A DNA stretch of 64,000 nucleotides from an uncultured Paracoccaceae bacterium (lineage in GTDB: Bacteria > Pseudomonadota > Alphaproteobacteria > Rhodobacterales > Rhodobacteraceae), in NCBI GenBank assembly GCA_947493255.1, contig CANLQK010000008.1, positions 1 to 64,000 of the forward strand, in the 5' to 3' direction. The position numbers were made by a program, and so were the translations under genes. Each line of letters begins with the position of its first letter. Position 1 is the stretch's first letter. The notes beneath the pieces were generated by a model, which worked only from the letters and a program-made list of their open reading frames with translations, was not told the origin of the DNA and did not search any database. Shown here piece by piece: positions 26,050 through 35,325 of the stretch.

Positions 26050-26712
26050 ATGAAAACAGTCATCTTCGATCTCGACGGCACCTTGGCCGACACATCCGGC
26101 GATTTGATCGCGGCTGCAAATGCCTGTTTCGAGGGTCTGGGTCTTGGCAAATTGCTTGATCCCAAAACAGATGCAGGCACCGCGCTGCGGGGCGGGCGGG
26201 CGATGCTGACCCTTGGGTTTAGTCGTGTGGACGGGTATGGCGAAGACGAAATTTCGCGCCAATACCCCATTCTTTTAAAGGCTTACGGTGAAAATATCGA
26301 TACGCATACCGTGATGTATCCGGGCGCGATGGAGGCCGTCGAAACGTTGAAATCGCGTGGTTATGGCGTTGGTATTTGTACAAACAAACCCGAAGGGCTG
26401 GCCGAAACCCTGATGACAAACCTCGGGGTGCGAGGCGTTTTTGGTGCTTTGGTTGGGGCCGACACATTGCCTGTTCGCAAACCAAATCCCGAACCTTTGT
26501 TCGAAACGGCGCGTCGATTGGGCGGTGATCCGGCGGAAACCTGCCTGATTGGTGACAGTGATACGGACAGAAACACAGCCTTGGCCGCCGGTGTTCCATC
26601 TGTTTTGGTTACATTCGGTCCCTCGGGCGAAGATATGGCCGCGCTCAAACCAGAAGCATTGCTTGATGACTATGCTGATCTGCCAGACCTTATTGATCGT
26701 CTTTTCAGCTAA
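26050..26712 (+). CDS. gph: HAD-family phosphoglycolate phosphatase
   Basis: A 220-residue HAD hydrolase with the nucleophile motif VIFDLDGTLADT, motif II around GICTNKPEGLAE, a Lys in VRKPNPEPLF and the acidic motif IGDSDTDRNTA. This pattern fits Gph, which removes 2-phosphoglycolate, although other small phosphate esters are possible. The ATG at 26050 has AAAGGAAA upstream; an in-frame TTG at 26032 is less likely. Confidence 0.88.
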   Translation: MKTVIFDLDGTLADTSGDLIAAANACFEGLGLGKLLDPKTDAGTALRGGRAMLTLGFSRVDGYGEDEISRQYPILLKAYGENIDTHTVMYPGAMEAVETLKSRGYGVGICTNKPEGLAETLMTNLGVRGVFGALVGADTLPVRKPNPEPLFETARRLGGDPAETCLIGDSDTDRNTALAAGVPSVLVTFGPSGEDMAALKPEALLDDYADLPDLIDRLFS

Positions 26713-26760
26713 ACGAAAACCCCATTGACGACGACCAGACCAGCCCCCCACAAATACACC

Positions 26761-27969
26761 ATGACAGAGAATTTTTCAGGCGACTTCACGCAACAAGAAC
26801 CGATCCCCCAAGCCGGGATCGATGCCGCATTGGCCGTATTACAACATGGCCGGCTGCACCGGTATAACACGGCAGGCGACGAAATTGCCGAAACCGCCCT
26901 GCTCGAAGAAGAATTTGCAGCCCAAACCGGTGCGCGATTCTGTCTTGCTGTGGCGTCGGGCGGTTACGCAATGACCACGGCACTGCGGGCTTGTGGCATA
27001 GGCCACGGTGACACGGTCCTAACGAATGCTTTCACGCTTGCACCTGTACCGGGCGCTATTGCCGCTGTGGGGGCGACGCCAATTTTTGTCGACGTCACAG
27101 AAGACCTCGTGATCGATCTGGACAACTTAAAGTCAAAACTCGACCAAGCCAGCGTTTTGCTTCTGTCCCACATGCGCGGCCACATCTGTGACATGGATGC
27201 GCTGATGGCCATGTGCGACGCGGCAAACGTCACGGTCATCGAAGATTGCGCGCATACAATGGGCGCACATTGGAACGGTACGCCTTCCGGCCGTTTCGGT
27301 AAATTCGGGTGCTATTCCTGCCAAACTTATAAACACGTTAATTCCGGCGAGGGGGGGCTGCTTATCAGCGACGACGCCGACCTTATGGCGCGCGCCATTA
27401 TGTTGTCGGGCAGTTACATGTTGTTCGAACGTCACCGTGCTGCGCCATCCGCTGAAACCTTCGCGCAAATCAAATACGAAACGCCCAATATATCGGGCCG
27501 CATGGACAATCTGCGTGCTGCAATCCTGCGCCCGCAGCTGGCCGATCTCGCGACCCAAAGCGACAGGTGGAACGCGCGGTATCGTGTTTTGGAACAGGGT
27601 TTGCGCGAAACACCGGGCATGTCTTTGCCCAACCGCCCCGCACGCGAAGGGTTTGTTGCGTCTTCGTTCCAGTTCCTCCTGCTCGACTGGCCCTCTCAGG
27701 CGGTTCAAGATGTCCTGTTGCGTTGCCAGAAACGCGGGGTGGAATTGAAATGGTTCGGTGGCGCAGAGCCTGCAGGTTTCACATCCCGTTACGACAGTTG
27801 GCGTTATGTCGATGCTGCCCCCATGCCGAAAAGCGACCGGATTTTGGCCGGCATCATCGATATGCGTCTTCCCTTGACCTTCTCCGAAGACGACTGCGCC
27901 TTGATCGCAGCAATCATCCAAGCCGAGGTCTCCGCCGTTTGGCAATCCACCATTTCGCCTAAAACTTGA
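26761..27969 (+). CDS. DegT/DnrJ/EryC1-type PLP-dependent aminotransferase
   Basis: A 402-residue aminotransferase of the sugar aminotransferase class. The PLP-binding Lys is in SCQTYKHVNSGEGG, the Asp contacting the pyridine nitrogen is in VIEDCAHTMGA, and the N-terminal FCLAVASGGYAMTTALRACG fits the phosphate cup. Such enzymes aminate keto-sugars or related ketones. The TYKHxNSGEGG variant is not one I can tie to a specific substrate. The ATG at 26761 is chosen because the family sequence begins there, but it has no good ribosome binding site; a TTG at 26725 is possible. Confidence 0.85.
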   Translation: MTENFSGDFTQQEPIPQAGIDAALAVLQHGRLHRYNTAGDEIAETALLEEEFAAQTGARFCLAVASGGYAMTTALRACGIGHGDTVLTNAFTLAPVPGAIAAVGATPIFVDVTEDLVIDLDNLKSKLDQASVLLLSHMRGHICDMDALMAMCDAANVTVIEDCAHTMGAHWNGTPSGRFGKFGCYSCQTYKHVNSGEGGLLISDDADLMARAIMLSGSYMLFERHRAAPSAETFAQIKYETPNISGRMDNLRAAILRPQLADLATQSDRWNARYRVLEQGLRETPGMSLPNRPAREGFVASSFQFLLLDWPSQAVQDVLLRCQKRGVELKWFGGAEPAGFTSRYDSWRYVDAAPMPKSDRILAGIIDMRLPLTFSEDDCALIAAIIQAEVSAVWQSTISPKT

Positions 27970-28010
27970 CCCCATTTGTTAACGGTTCGTTAATTTTATC
28001 CCTCGTTTTG

Positions 28011-28030
28011 GCCCCAAAAAAGGGGCTTTT
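28011..28030 (+). terminator. Short GC hairpin with T-tract
   Basis: GCCCC-AAAAAA-GGGGC followed by TTTT, 42 bases after the aminotransferase stop. The stem is short but GC-only, consistent with a weak rho-independent terminator. Confidence 0.65.
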
Positions 28031-28142
28031 GGGCAAGAACCGGCATATGTTTGCTCACTCTTTGGTTAACGCCTGAATGAATGCTGGTTTTGAAAATGAA
28101 AGCCGGTAGGGTCAGTAAGACCTACAGCAACCAGAGGGTGAC

Positions 28143-28394
28143 ATGGCACCGCTCGCGAACGCATATGACAATATTCGGCTGGCACGCCGCAAGGTGACAA
28201 TCGCGCAACAAGAGATCGCGCGCCACGCGCCTGGGCCGCGCAGGGATCTGGCCGTCTTGCAGGCGGCCTCCTTGACCGAGGACCTTGTCCGCGCGGTGCA
28301 GGATTTTGCGGAACTCGGTTTCGAACACGAGGTTGCGACGATGTTGACCCATCAGGTTGAGCGGGATTGGCGGACCGTGTCTGCGGTTCAGTAA
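28143..28394 (+). CDS. Small helical protein of unknown function
   Basis: An 83-residue protein, predicted all-helical and soluble, with an Arg/Gln-rich N-terminal half (RLARRKVTIAQQEIARH) and an acidic amphipathic second half (LTEDLVRAVQDFAELGF). GAGGGTG precedes the ATG. No family is recognised. The neighbours give no clear hint, though it lies upstream of the nuo region. Confidence 0.6.
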   Translation: MAPLANAYDNIRLARRKVTIAQQEIARHAPGPRRDLAVLQAASLTEDLVRAVQDFAELGFEHEVATMLTHQVERDWRTVSAVQ

Positions 28395-28486
28395 ATCTGC
28401 ACGTCACACAATGGCCGTTTTTGCGCCCCCTCGACCTGCTCAGACCTTTGTCGTAAAGGGGGCAAAACTCGGACTGGAGCAGAGAT

Positions 28487-28963
28487 ATGGCGCGGCGCGG
28501 TGAACGACCGGAATTTTATTCGGGCATCCCTTGGGTTCAGGTCACGCCGCAACAGGCGCGTGGGCTCCCGCAGGGAAAGTTGAACACAGCCCTCTATGTG
28601 ATCGGTCTCTATTTCATCGGTATTGGGCTATTTAAGTTCGGTGTCGTGTTATCCGTTGGTGCTGGTTTCGGGACCGCTGTGCTGAATGGGGTCTGGCCGG
28701 TGTTGACAGGAATAGGGCTATTGATGCGTGTGCCATGGTCCATAATTATGGCAATGGTTTCGGCAACGCTGACTGTTTGGTTCCTCATTCGGGGGACGCA
28801 AGTTGGCGTCGCAGACGGCAACAGCCTGATTCCCATGATCGAGACACTCATCAACGTTGGAATCTTGTTTTACCTTGTTGAAGGGGAACGCCCGAACCTC
28901 ATTTACCGTCACCGATATAGAAAATACTCTGTAGAACAAGGCGACGACGAACCACAGTCGTGA
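28487..28963 (+). CDS. Predicted multi-pass membrane protein of unknown function
   Basis: A 158-residue protein with a polar N-terminus (ARRGERPEFYSGIPW), about four hydrophobic helices between residues 35 and 130, and a charged Arg/Tyr-rich tail (YRHRYRKYSVEQ). GGAG precedes the ATG. It lies about 110 bases upstream of nuoA in the same direction, with a promoter-like sequence between them. No family is recognised. Confidence 0.7.
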   Translation: MARRGERPEFYSGIPWVQVTPQQARGLPQGKLNTALYVIGLYFIGIGLFKFGVVLSVGAGFGTAVLNGVWPVLTGIGLLMRVPWSIIMAMVSATLTVWFLIRGTQVGVADGNSLIPMIETLINVGILFYLVEGERPNLIYRHRYRKYSVEQGDDEPQS

Positions 28964-28996
28964 TCAGACATCCAGACAATCCGTGTCTTTGGGGCG

Positions 28997-29025
28997 TTGA
29001 CCCTTTTGGCTGCGGGCGGTACATG
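28997..29025 (+). promoter_or_regulatory. Candidate housekeeping promoter of nuoA
   Basis: TTGACC (28997-29002), a 17-base spacer and TACATG (29020-29025) resemble a sigma-70 promoter. They are placed about 40 bases upstream of the nuoA ribosome binding site. The -10 element is a weak match. Confidence 0.4.
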
Positions 29026-29072
29026 AACACATCAACGCGCGTCGGCGCATTTCGATCGTTAGGAGCATCACA

Positions 29073-29438
29073 ATGGAAGACTTTCTTCGGGAATATTTAC
29101 CCATCGTGATTTTCCTTGGCCTCGCCATCGTTTTGGGCGCCGTACTGATCCTTGCAGCCGTTGTCTTGGCCGTGCGCAACCCTGATCCTGAAAAAGTGTC
29201 GGCTTACGAATGTGGCTTTAACGCGTTTGATGATGCGCGGATGAAATTTGACGTCCGGTTTTACCTTGTGTCGATCTTGTTCATTATCTTCGATCTGGAA
29301 ATTGCGTTCTTGTTCCCTTGGGCCGTTGCCTTTGGCGACATTTCAATGGTCGGGTTCTGGTCAATGATGGTGTTCTTGGCGGTTCTTACTGTGGGCTTTG
29401 CCTACGAGTGGAAAAAAGGCGCGCTTGAGTGGGAATAA
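29073..29438 (+). CDS. nuoA: NADH-quinone oxidoreductase subunit A
   Basis: A 121-residue membrane subunit of complex I with three helices and the conserved loop [18 protein letters not shown], which contributes near the quinone site. TTAGGAGC precedes the ATG. Unlike the usual order it is not followed directly by nuoB: an oppositely oriented diguanylate cyclase gene of about 1.4 kb intervenes, so nuoA probably has its own transcript and nuoB-N need another promoter. Confidence 0.96.
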   Translation: MEDFLREYLPIVIFLGLAIVLGAVLILAAVVLAVRNPDPEKVSAYECGFNAFDDARMKFDVRFYLVSILFIIFDLEIAFLFPWAVAFGDISMVGFWSMMVFLAVLTVGFAYEWKKGALEWE

Positions 29439-29465
29439 CCCCACTCGTCCGCTGTGCCTAACCGG

Positions 29466-30884
29466 CTAGGCGGGATGTGAGCTTATCAGAATTTCGCCAA
29501 CAGCCTCTTTGTCATCTGATAGATCGCTTTCTTGGTTCTGCGAGTCGTACCAGAATGCGCGTGCTGTCTTCGCTTCATACATCGCTGCGTCAGCAGTCAT
29601 CATAAGCTCGCGCATGCTGACGCCCGGCTTGGAGATCGCCGCGCCCATCGACGCCTGAATAGCCACCTCAACACCGTCTGCCAGTTTGACCGCCTCTCGA
29701 CCTGCTTCGGCGATCCGGCCAGTGATCAGCGTGACAATCGCTTGTGGATTGTCATCAATGATAACCAGAATGAACTCGTCCCCGCCCATGCGCGCCGCAA
29801 TGTCATTTCTTCGCCCAATGGCCTGAATGCGTTGCGACATCACCTGCAAGGCTTGGTCGCCGGCGGCATGGCCGTAGGTGTCGTTCACCTCTTTGAAACG
29901 GTCCATGTCCAGCAAAACCAATGCCAGCCGATTCAGCTGCAGCGCGTTTTGGACGCGTCTGCTATCAAGCTCTTCCTCAAACCCAGCACGGTTCAACAGC
30001 CCTGTTAGACGGTCATTTCGCGCCTCGAAACTTTCGCGCAAAAACGCTTGGGCCAACCGCATGGTGATGCGCCCGACAATAAAATGGGCCAACGCGGTCA
30101 AGGCGCAGATGGCCGCAATCGCGCCGAGCGACTGTCGCAGAAGGATCGTACCCGATTTGGGCTGTTCCCACGATAAATGGGCCTGTTTGTCTGATCCGAT
30201 CAATTCGATGGTAATGTTGCTGCTTGTTGCGGGGACCCCACCGAGTTTGAGCGACAGGTTATGGATGTCAAAACCGTCTGCCACATGATGAAAAATGTCG
30301 TCGTTCAGCATGACGATATTCATCAAAATTGGTAGGCCTTGGCGTGTGGTGTCACGTGGGTGGCGGGGGAACTCTGCGGCGGCGACAGCTGCAATCATTC
30401 CATCAATCTCGATAAATCCGGTCGTGACGGAACTGCTTTCGGGAATTGCCCTGCGAACCTGATCTATGAGTGCGGGTGCCGCACTCGGCGGCGGTATTGA
30501 AAGGTCGGATGCGTCCCCGCCAAATTCATATGCGTAAAGCAGCGTATCATCCGCGTCGTAAATGAAGCTGAAATCGAAATAACCGGATTCTGTCGTTGAT
30601 GTTGCGATGTTCAAATAGATGCGGTCGGCGTCTTGTTCCGAGATCCATTGGTGTCCAGCGCCCCATCTGATGTCTTTTTGCGTTATAAGGCGCAAATGCT
30701 CGAGCTGATCTTCTAACGCCGACTGGACCAATTTTTGGTAAAGTTCCACGCTCTGCTCTTCAACAGTGCGTGACATCCAAACAGCCAACGCAACCATCGC
30801 TAAGGCCACACTGATTCCAGTCGCGCTCAACAGGCGCACAATCCGACGCGGGATATTGGATTCTCTCTTTAATTGGCGTTTCAC
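29466..30884 (-). CDS. Membrane-anchored diguanylate cyclase (GGDEF)
   Basis: A 472-residue protein with a membrane helix at about 20-40 (ISVALAMVALAVWM), a periplasmic sensor region of about 200 residues that resembles a CHASE4-type domain, a second helix at about 255-280, and a GGDEF domain with intact RMGGDEF near residue 365. It should synthesise c-di-GMP. A GTG at 30884 with AGGAAG upstream is chosen as start; a TTG at 30905 is an alternative. It lies antisense to and between nuoA and nuoB, suggesting insertion into a nuo operon that was once continuous. Confidence 0.88.
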   Translation of the reverse strand: MKRQLKRESNIPRRIVRLLSATGISVALAMVALAVWMSRTVEEQSVELYQKLVQSALEDQLEHLRLITQKDIRWGAGHQWISEQDADRIYLNIATSTTESGYFDFSFIYDADDTLLYAYEFGGDASDLSIPPPSAAPALIDQVRRAIPESSSVTTGFIEIDGMIAAVAAAEFPRHPRDTTRQGLPILMNIVMLNDDIFHHVADGFDIHNLSLKLGGVPATSSNITIELIGSDKQAHLSWEQPKSGTILLRQSLGAIAAICALTALAHFIVGRITMRLAQAFLRESFEARNDRLTGLLNRAGFEEELDSRRVQNALQLNRLALVLLDMDRFKEVNDTYGHAAGDQALQVMSQRIQAIGRRNDIAARMGGDEFILVIIDDNPQAIVTLITGRIAEAGREAVKLADGVEVAIQASMGAAISKPGVSMRELMMTADAAMYEAKTARAFWYDSQNQESDLSDDKEAVGEILISSHPA

Positions 30885-31077
30885 GCGTGGCTTCCTGTGT
30901 TGCAACGGCCCTAGCGATACAGCTGAACTGCTTCAAAACGATTAACTGCTTAATTTTCCGCTTTCCTGCCCATTCGGACCCCCGCTGAACCTTGACCTTA
31001 TGGCGGCCACGGCATACCCATCCTCCAGCTAGATGAACGTGCGCCGACGGGCGTCACAAACACGGAGTAGCCAAGAC

Positions 31078-31611
31078 ATGGGCATTGCGACTGGGGCAAA
31101 CACGGCCGGAGCCGACATGGATTTTGCCACGCGGGAGTTGAACAGCGAACTGACCGACAAGGGTTTCCTCGTCACATCGTCCGCAGACCTTATCAACTGG
31201 GCCCGCACGGGTTCGTTGCACTGGATGACCTTTGGTCTTGCCTGCTGCGCGGTTGAAATGATGCACACGTCCATGCCGCGCTACGACGCTGAACGGTTTG
31301 GCATCGCCCCGCGTGCTTCCCCACGTCAGTCCGACGTCATGATTGTCGCTGGTACGCTGACCAACAAAATGGCACCGGCTCTGCGCAAGGTTTACGACCA
31401 AATGCCAGAACCGCGCTACGTGATCTCTATGGGGTCCTGCGCCAATGGCGGCGGCTACTACCACTACAGCTATTCTGTTGTGCGCGGCTGTGACCGGATC
31501 GTACCTGTCGACATCTACGTGCCAGGGTGCCCCCCAACAGCCGAAGCACTGCTGTATGGTATCTTGCAACTGCAACGTAAAATGCGCCGCACCGGCACGA
31601 TCGTGAGGTAA
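31078..31611 (+). CDS. nuoB: NADH-quinone oxidoreductase subunit B
   Basis: A 177-residue peripheral subunit holding the terminal Fe-S cluster N2. Ligands are the tandem cysteines in [10 protein letters not shown], plus Cys in [11 protein letters not shown] and [10 protein letters not shown]. The ATG at 31078 ([11 protein letters not shown]) has GGAG upstream and matches the family N-terminus. An ATG at 31033 would add 15 residues. It is the first gene of the long nuoB-N block and ends five bases before nuoC. Confidence 0.97.
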   Translation: MGIATGANTAGADMDFATRELNSELTDKGFLVTSSADLINWARTGSLHWMTFGLACCAVEMMHTSMPRYDAERFGIAPRASPRQSDVMIVAGTLTNKMAPALRKVYDQMPEPRYVISMGSCANGGGYYHYSYSVVRGCDRIVPVDIYVPGCPPTAEALLYGILQLQRKMRRTGTIVR

Positions 31612-31616
31612 GCACC

Positions 31617-32228
31617 ATGTCGAACGAACTGACCCAACTGGGCGAACATATCGAACTGAAACGCCCCGATTGCGTGCTGTCATTTGACGTCACCGGCGGT
31701 GAGCTGACGATCGATGTGGCCCCTGCGAACCTGAATGGTTTTGTTGAATTCTTGCGCAACGACAGCGCCTGTAAATTCTCGACACTCGTAGACCTTACAG
31801 CGGTCGATTACCCGGGCCGCGCACAGCGGTTCGACGTGATCTATCACTTCTTGTCGATGTATCAAAACCACCGCATCCGCCTGCGCGTCAAAACCCGCGA
31901 AGACGAAATGGTACAATCCATCATGGATGTGCACCCATCCGCCAACTGGTTCGAACGCGAAGTGTTCGATATGTTCGGGATCATCTTCAAAGGTCACCCA
32001 GACCTGCGCCGCATCCTCACCGACTACGGCTTCCGCGGCTACCCGCTGCGCAAAGACTTCCCAACAACAGGCTACACTGAGGTTCGCTACGACGAAGTGC
32101 AAAAACGCGTCGTCTACGAACCCGTTTCCCTGACCCAAGAATACCGCCAGTTCGACTTTATGTCCCCATGGGAAGGTGCCGAATATATCCTTCCGGGCGA
32201 TGACAAAGCGAAAGAGGAGGCGAAATGA
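31617..32228 (+). CDS. nuoC: NADH-quinone oxidoreductase subunit C
   Basis: A 203-residue peripheral subunit (30 kDa type) with the signature [18 protein letters not shown] and a C-terminal [16 protein letters not shown]. It forms part of the connecting module with NuoB and NuoD. The stop overlaps the start of a small membrane protein gene by four bases. Confidence 0.97.
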   Translation: MSNELTQLGEHIELKRPDCVLSFDVTGGELTIDVAPANLNGFVEFLRNDSACKFSTLVDLTAVDYPGRAQRFDVIYHFLSMYQNHRIRLRVKTREDEMVQSIMDVHPSANWFEREVFDMFGIIFKGHPDLRRILTDYGFRGYPLRKDFPTTGYTEVRYDEVQKRVVYEPVSLTQEYRQFDFMSPWEGAEYILPGDDKAKEEAK

Positions 32229-32425
32229 TGCAGCAGTACGTACCTATCGCTCTTTGGACTATTCTGCTTGCTATTCCGCTGGTCTTTCTCGTCCGGCGTT
32301 CGGGGCTTTCCAAACTGTGGATGTTACTTTTAGTGGTACCCTTTTTGGGCGGCGTCGCATTGCTTTGGGTTATTTCTTTCATGAAGTGGCCTGAGACGAC
32401 TGATTTTGCGGAGGAGCCAAAATGA
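32225..32425 (+). CDS. Small membrane protein encoded between nuoC and nuoD
   Basis: A 66-residue protein with two hydrophobic helices ([19 protein letters not shown] and [19 protein letters not shown]) and an acidic tail. It overlaps nuoC upstream (ATGA type) and nuoD downstream by four bases, so it is translationally locked into the operon. No family is recognised. Coupling on both sides argues for a role in complex I assembly or stability; this is inference. Confidence 0.72.
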   Translation: MMQQYVPIALWTILLAIPLVFLVRRSGLSKLWMLLLVVPFLGGVALLWVISFMKWPETTDFAEEPK

Positions 32426-33639
32426 TGGACGGCACCAACAACTTTGACGACGCCCTCACAGGCGAACAGCAGATCCGCAATTTCAACATCAACTTCGGCC
32501 CGCAGCACCCTGCGGCGCACGGGGTTCTCCGCCTTGTTCTCGAACTCGACGGCGAGATTGTTGAACGTTGCGACCCGCACATTGGCTTGCTGCACCGTGG
32601 CACCGAAAAGCTGATGGAAAGCCGGACGTACCTGCAAAACCTGCCGTATTTCGACCGCCTCGATTACGTGGCGCCGATGAACCAAGAACACGCTTGGTGT
32701 TTGGCGATTGAGAAACTGACAGGTACAGAAGTGCCTCGTCGCGCCTCGCTCATCCGCGTGCTTTATTCCGAAATCGGTCGTGTGCTGAACCACCTCATGA
32801 ACGTCTGTACACAGGCGATGGATGTTGGCGCGCTGACACCGATTTCTTGGGGCTTTGAAGAACGCGAAAAACTGATGGTGTTCTACGAACGCGCCTGTGG
32901 TGCCCGCCTTCACGCGGCCTACTTCCGTCCGGGCGGTGTTCACCAAGATCTGCCAGATCAGCTGATCGAAGACATCGATACATGGGCCGAAGAATTCCCC
33001 AAAATCATCGATGACCTTGATGGGTTGCTGACCGAAAACCGTATCTTCAAACAGCGTAACGTCGACATCGGCATCGTGTCCGAAAAAGACATTCAGGATT
33101 GGGCGTTCTCGGGCGTCATGGTTCGCGGTTCCGGCTTTGCATGGGATTTGCGCCGCGCACAGCCATACGAATGCTACGACGAATTCGAATTCGAAATTCC
33201 TGTCGGTAAAAACGGCGACTGCTACGACCGTTACCTGTGCCGCATGGAAGAAATGCGTCAGTCCACATCCATCATCCGTCAATGTGTAGAAAAACTGCGC
33301 GTTGAAAAGGGCGATGTGATGGCGCGTGGTAAACTCACTCCACCAACACGCGGTGACATGAAAACGTCGATGGAAGCTTTGATCCATCACTTCAAACTCT
33401 ACACTGAAGGGTTCCACGTTCCTGCGGGCGAAGTTTACGCCTGCGTCGAAGCGCCCAAAGGTGAATTCGGTGTGTTCCTTGTGTCTGACGGGTCCAACAA
33501 ACCGTACCGCGCGAAGATCCGTGCACCCGGTTATCTGCACCTGCAGGCGATGGACCATGTCGCAACCAAACACCAACTGGCCGACGTTGCCGCGATCATC
33601 GGATCGTTGGACGTCGTGTTCGGGGAAATCGACCGTTGA
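32422..33639 (+). CDS. nuoD: NADH-quinone oxidoreductase subunit D
   Basis: A 405-residue peripheral subunit (49 kDa type) that lines the quinone pocket. It shows [24 protein letters not shown] and the C-terminal DVVFGEIDR. The start overlaps the preceding small gene, with either of two adjacent ATG codons possible. The final TGA overlaps a TTG that starts the next small gene. Confidence 0.97.
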   Translation: MMDGTNNFDDALTGEQQIRNFNINFGPQHPAAHGVLRLVLELDGEIVERCDPHIGLLHRGTEKLMESRTYLQNLPYFDRLDYVAPMNQEHAWCLAIEKLTGTEVPRRASLIRVLYSEIGRVLNHLMNVCTQAMDVGALTPISWGFEEREKLMVFYERACGARLHAAYFRPGGVHQDLPDQLIEDIDTWAEEFPKIIDDLDGLLTENRIFKQRNVDIGIVSEKDIQDWAFSGVMVRGSGFAWDLRRAQPYECYDEFEFEIPVGKNGDCYDRYLCRMEEMRQSTSIIRQCVEKLRVEKGDVMARGKLTPPTRGDMKTSMEALIHHFKLYTEGFHVPAGEVYACVEAPKGEFGVFLVSDGSNKPYRAKIRAPGYLHLQAMDHVATKHQLADVAAIIGSLDVVFGEIDR

Positions 33640-33896
33640 TCCGTTTCGCGTCTCTTTCTGTTGGGCTGCTCGCAGCGCCTGCATTTGCCCAAACGGCAGA
33701 TGAGGTCGCGGCGATGACAGCAGCGGTAGAAGAGGCGGGGTGCGTCGTGACCGCCGACAACGGCGATGCGGTTCTTGCGGCCTCCGGTTTGAACGAAGAA
33801 CAGACAATGGCTGTGATCGCTCAAATGTATGCCGATGGTCTTGTCGCACTGACAGAAACAGGGGACATGAAACTCACCAACGAGGTGTGTTCATGA
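33636..33896 (+). CDS. Small exported protein between nuoD and nuoE
   Basis: An 86-residue protein. The N-terminus [19 protein letters not shown] is a clear signal peptide with an AFA-Q cleavage site. The mature part is acidic, with two cysteines (AGCVVTA and the penultimate residue) that could form a disulfide. The TTG start overlaps the nuoD stop (TTGA) and the stop overlaps the following ATG, giving coupled translation. No family is recognised. An exported partner in a nuo operon hints at periplasmic contact with complex I, but this is inference. Confidence 0.6.
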   Translation: MIRFASLSVGLLAAPAFAQTADEVAAMTAAVEEAGCVVTADNGDAVLAASGLNEEQTMAVIAQMYADGLVALTETGDMKLTNEVCS

Positions 33897-34036
33897 ATAC
33901 CCGAGCAATACCGGAGCAATACCGGAGCAATACCAAACCCATATCAGCCCTGATTGACGGCGGTTTTACCGCTCAAGGCTTTGATGTTAATACTGAAAAC
34001 GGCGTTTTTGCCGTAGGATCGTGTGCCCATGCTTAG
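33893..34036 (+). CDS. Possible microprotein overlapping nuoE
   Basis: A 47-residue reading frame ([16 protein letters not shown] at the start, ending GSCAHA) that begins in an ATGA overlap with the exported protein gene and runs eight bases into nuoE. Its 5' part contains three copies of an 11-bp repeat, whose period is not a multiple of three. That leaves open whether it is a real gene, a frame remnant or merely a coupling device for nuoE. Confidence 0.3.
   Translation: MNTRAIPEQYRSNTKPISALIDGGFTAQGFDVNTENGVFAVGSCAHA
33902..33934 (+). repeat. Three tandem 11-bp repeats
   Basis: CGAGCAATACC, GGAGCAATACC and GGAGCAATACC follow each other at 33902, 33913 and 33924, differing only at the first base. 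They lie between nuoD and nuoE inside the possible 47-residue frame. Each copy contains GGAG-like purines, but they are too far from nuoE to act as its ribosome binding site. Confidence 0.85.
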
Positions 34037-35153
34037 ACGCCTCCATCTTGAACAACCTGACAGCTTTGCTTTCACGCCAGACAACCTTGCGTGGGCTGAG
34101 GCACAGATTACAAAATACCCAGAAGGCCGTCAGGCGTCTGCGGTTATTCCGCTGTTATGGCGTGCGCAGGAACAAGAGGGTTGGTTGACCCGTCCGGCGA
34201 TCGAACGTGTCGGTGAAATGCTTGATCTCGCGTATATGCGTGTGTTGGAAGTCGCGTCTTTCTATTTCATGTTTCAGCTGCAACCTGTTGGTTCTGTTGC
34301 ACATATTCAAGTTTGCGGCACAACGTCCTGCATGATCTGTGGTGCCGAAGATTTGGTTGCTGTGTGCAAAGAAAAGATCGCCCCGAACGCTCATCAGGTG
34401 TCCGAAGATGGTAAATTTTCATGGGAAGAGGTCGAATGCCTCGGGTCCTGCACCAACGCGCCAATGGCTCAGATCGGCAAAGATTACTACGAAGACCTGA
34501 CCGCAGCCCGTATGGGCGAGCTGATTGATGAATTGGCCGCTGGCAAGGTCCCAACACCGGGTCCACAAAATGGCCGCTACGCGTCCGAACCCCTTAAGGG
34601 TCTGACAACATTGACAGATCACGACAGCGGCAAGCACCAGTATAACGCATCGGTTCAGCTTGCGGACGATATTGGTGACACTGTTAAACGCATTGATGGC
34701 ACCGAAGTACCGCTTTTGGCCCCGTGGGGGCAGGCGGCACCGACCAGCGGTGTGGTTCCACGTCCGGCAGGTAAACCAGCCAACGCGCAGAAGCCGACAG
34801 CCAAGAAAGCAGCGCCCAAAAAGGCCGCAGCGGCAAAAGCACCTGCAAAGAAAGCTGCAGCCAAAAAGGCAACAGCCCCTAAGGCCGCAACGCCTGCAGC
34901 ATCAACGGGCGCTGAAAAGAAGCCACGCACAATGGCTGCGCCCCGCAAAGCAGGCGCTGACGATCTGAAACGCATCAGTGGTGTTGGGCCAAAGCTTGAG
35001 GGTGTGCTTAACGAATTGGGCTTCTGGCACTTCGACCAAATCGCCAAATGGACCGATGCCGAAGTCGCATGGGTCGACAGCCGCCTGAAATTCAAAGGCC
35101 GGATTGAACGCGATAATTGGATCGATCAGGCTGCTGCATTCGCTGCAGAATAG
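34029..35153 (+). CDS. nuoE: NADH-quinone oxidoreductase subunit E with C-terminal Ala/Lys linker and helix-hairpin-helix domain
   Basis: A 374-residue protein. Residues 1 to about 200 are a normal NuoE (24 kDa, thioredoxin-like [2Fe-2S] subunit), with cysteines in [11 protein letters not shown] and CLGSCTNAP. Residues about 245-305 are a Lys/Ala/Pro-rich linker. Residues 309-374 form a helix-hairpin-helix-like domain ([19 protein letters not shown] ... HFDQIAKW). The same domain occurs at the end of the next protein. Extended NuoE proteins are known from Rhodobacterales, but the role of the tail is not known to me. The ATG at 34029 matches family starts; a GTG at 34023 is possible. Core NuoE sits in the NADH-oxidising module beside NuoF. 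Confidence 0.93.
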   Translation: MLRRLHLEQPDSFAFTPDNLAWAEAQITKYPEGRQASAVIPLLWRAQEQEGWLTRPAIERVGEMLDLAYMRVLEVASFYFMFQLQPVGSVAHIQVCGTTSCMICGAEDLVAVCKEKIAPNAHQVSEDGKFSWEEVECLGSCTNAPMAQIGKDYYEDLTAARMGELIDELAAGKVPTPGPQNGRYASEPLKGLTTLTDHDSGKHQYNASVQLADDIGDTVKRIDGTEVPLLAPWGQAAPTSGVVPRPAGKPANAQKPTAKKAAPKKAAAAKAPAKKAAAKKATAPKAATPAASTGAEKKPRTMAAPRKAGADDLKRISGVGPKLEGVLNELGFWHFDQIAKWTDAEVAWVDSRLKFKGRIERDNWIDQAAAFAAE

Positions 35154-35187
35154 ACAATCCGCGTAAAACTGCGACATTTAGGTTCCG

Positions 35188-35221
35188 AAAGCCGCTCAAA
35201 TGCTACATTTGGGCGGCTTTT
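35188..35221 (+). terminator. Hairpin terminator after nuoE
   Basis: The 15-bp stem AAAGCCGCTCAAATG / CATTTGGGCGGCTTT (one G-T wobble, three-base loop) ends in TTTT, 34 bases after the nuoE stop. Its strength suggests that nuoE and the downstream genes are partly separate transcripts. Confidence 0.85.
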
Positions 35222-35325
35222 GCCGTTTCTCCCCCTTATCATGTGGATTTAGCCTGTTAGAGTTTGGCCAGTTGGGACGAAGGGGCTGCCCCTTCGGCTG
35301 GGAAAGTAACTGGAAGGGACGAACA

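Noticed and set aside
33902-33934. Tandem repeats considered as a CRISPR fragment
   Set aside because: Unit is 11 bp with no spacers and no cas genes.
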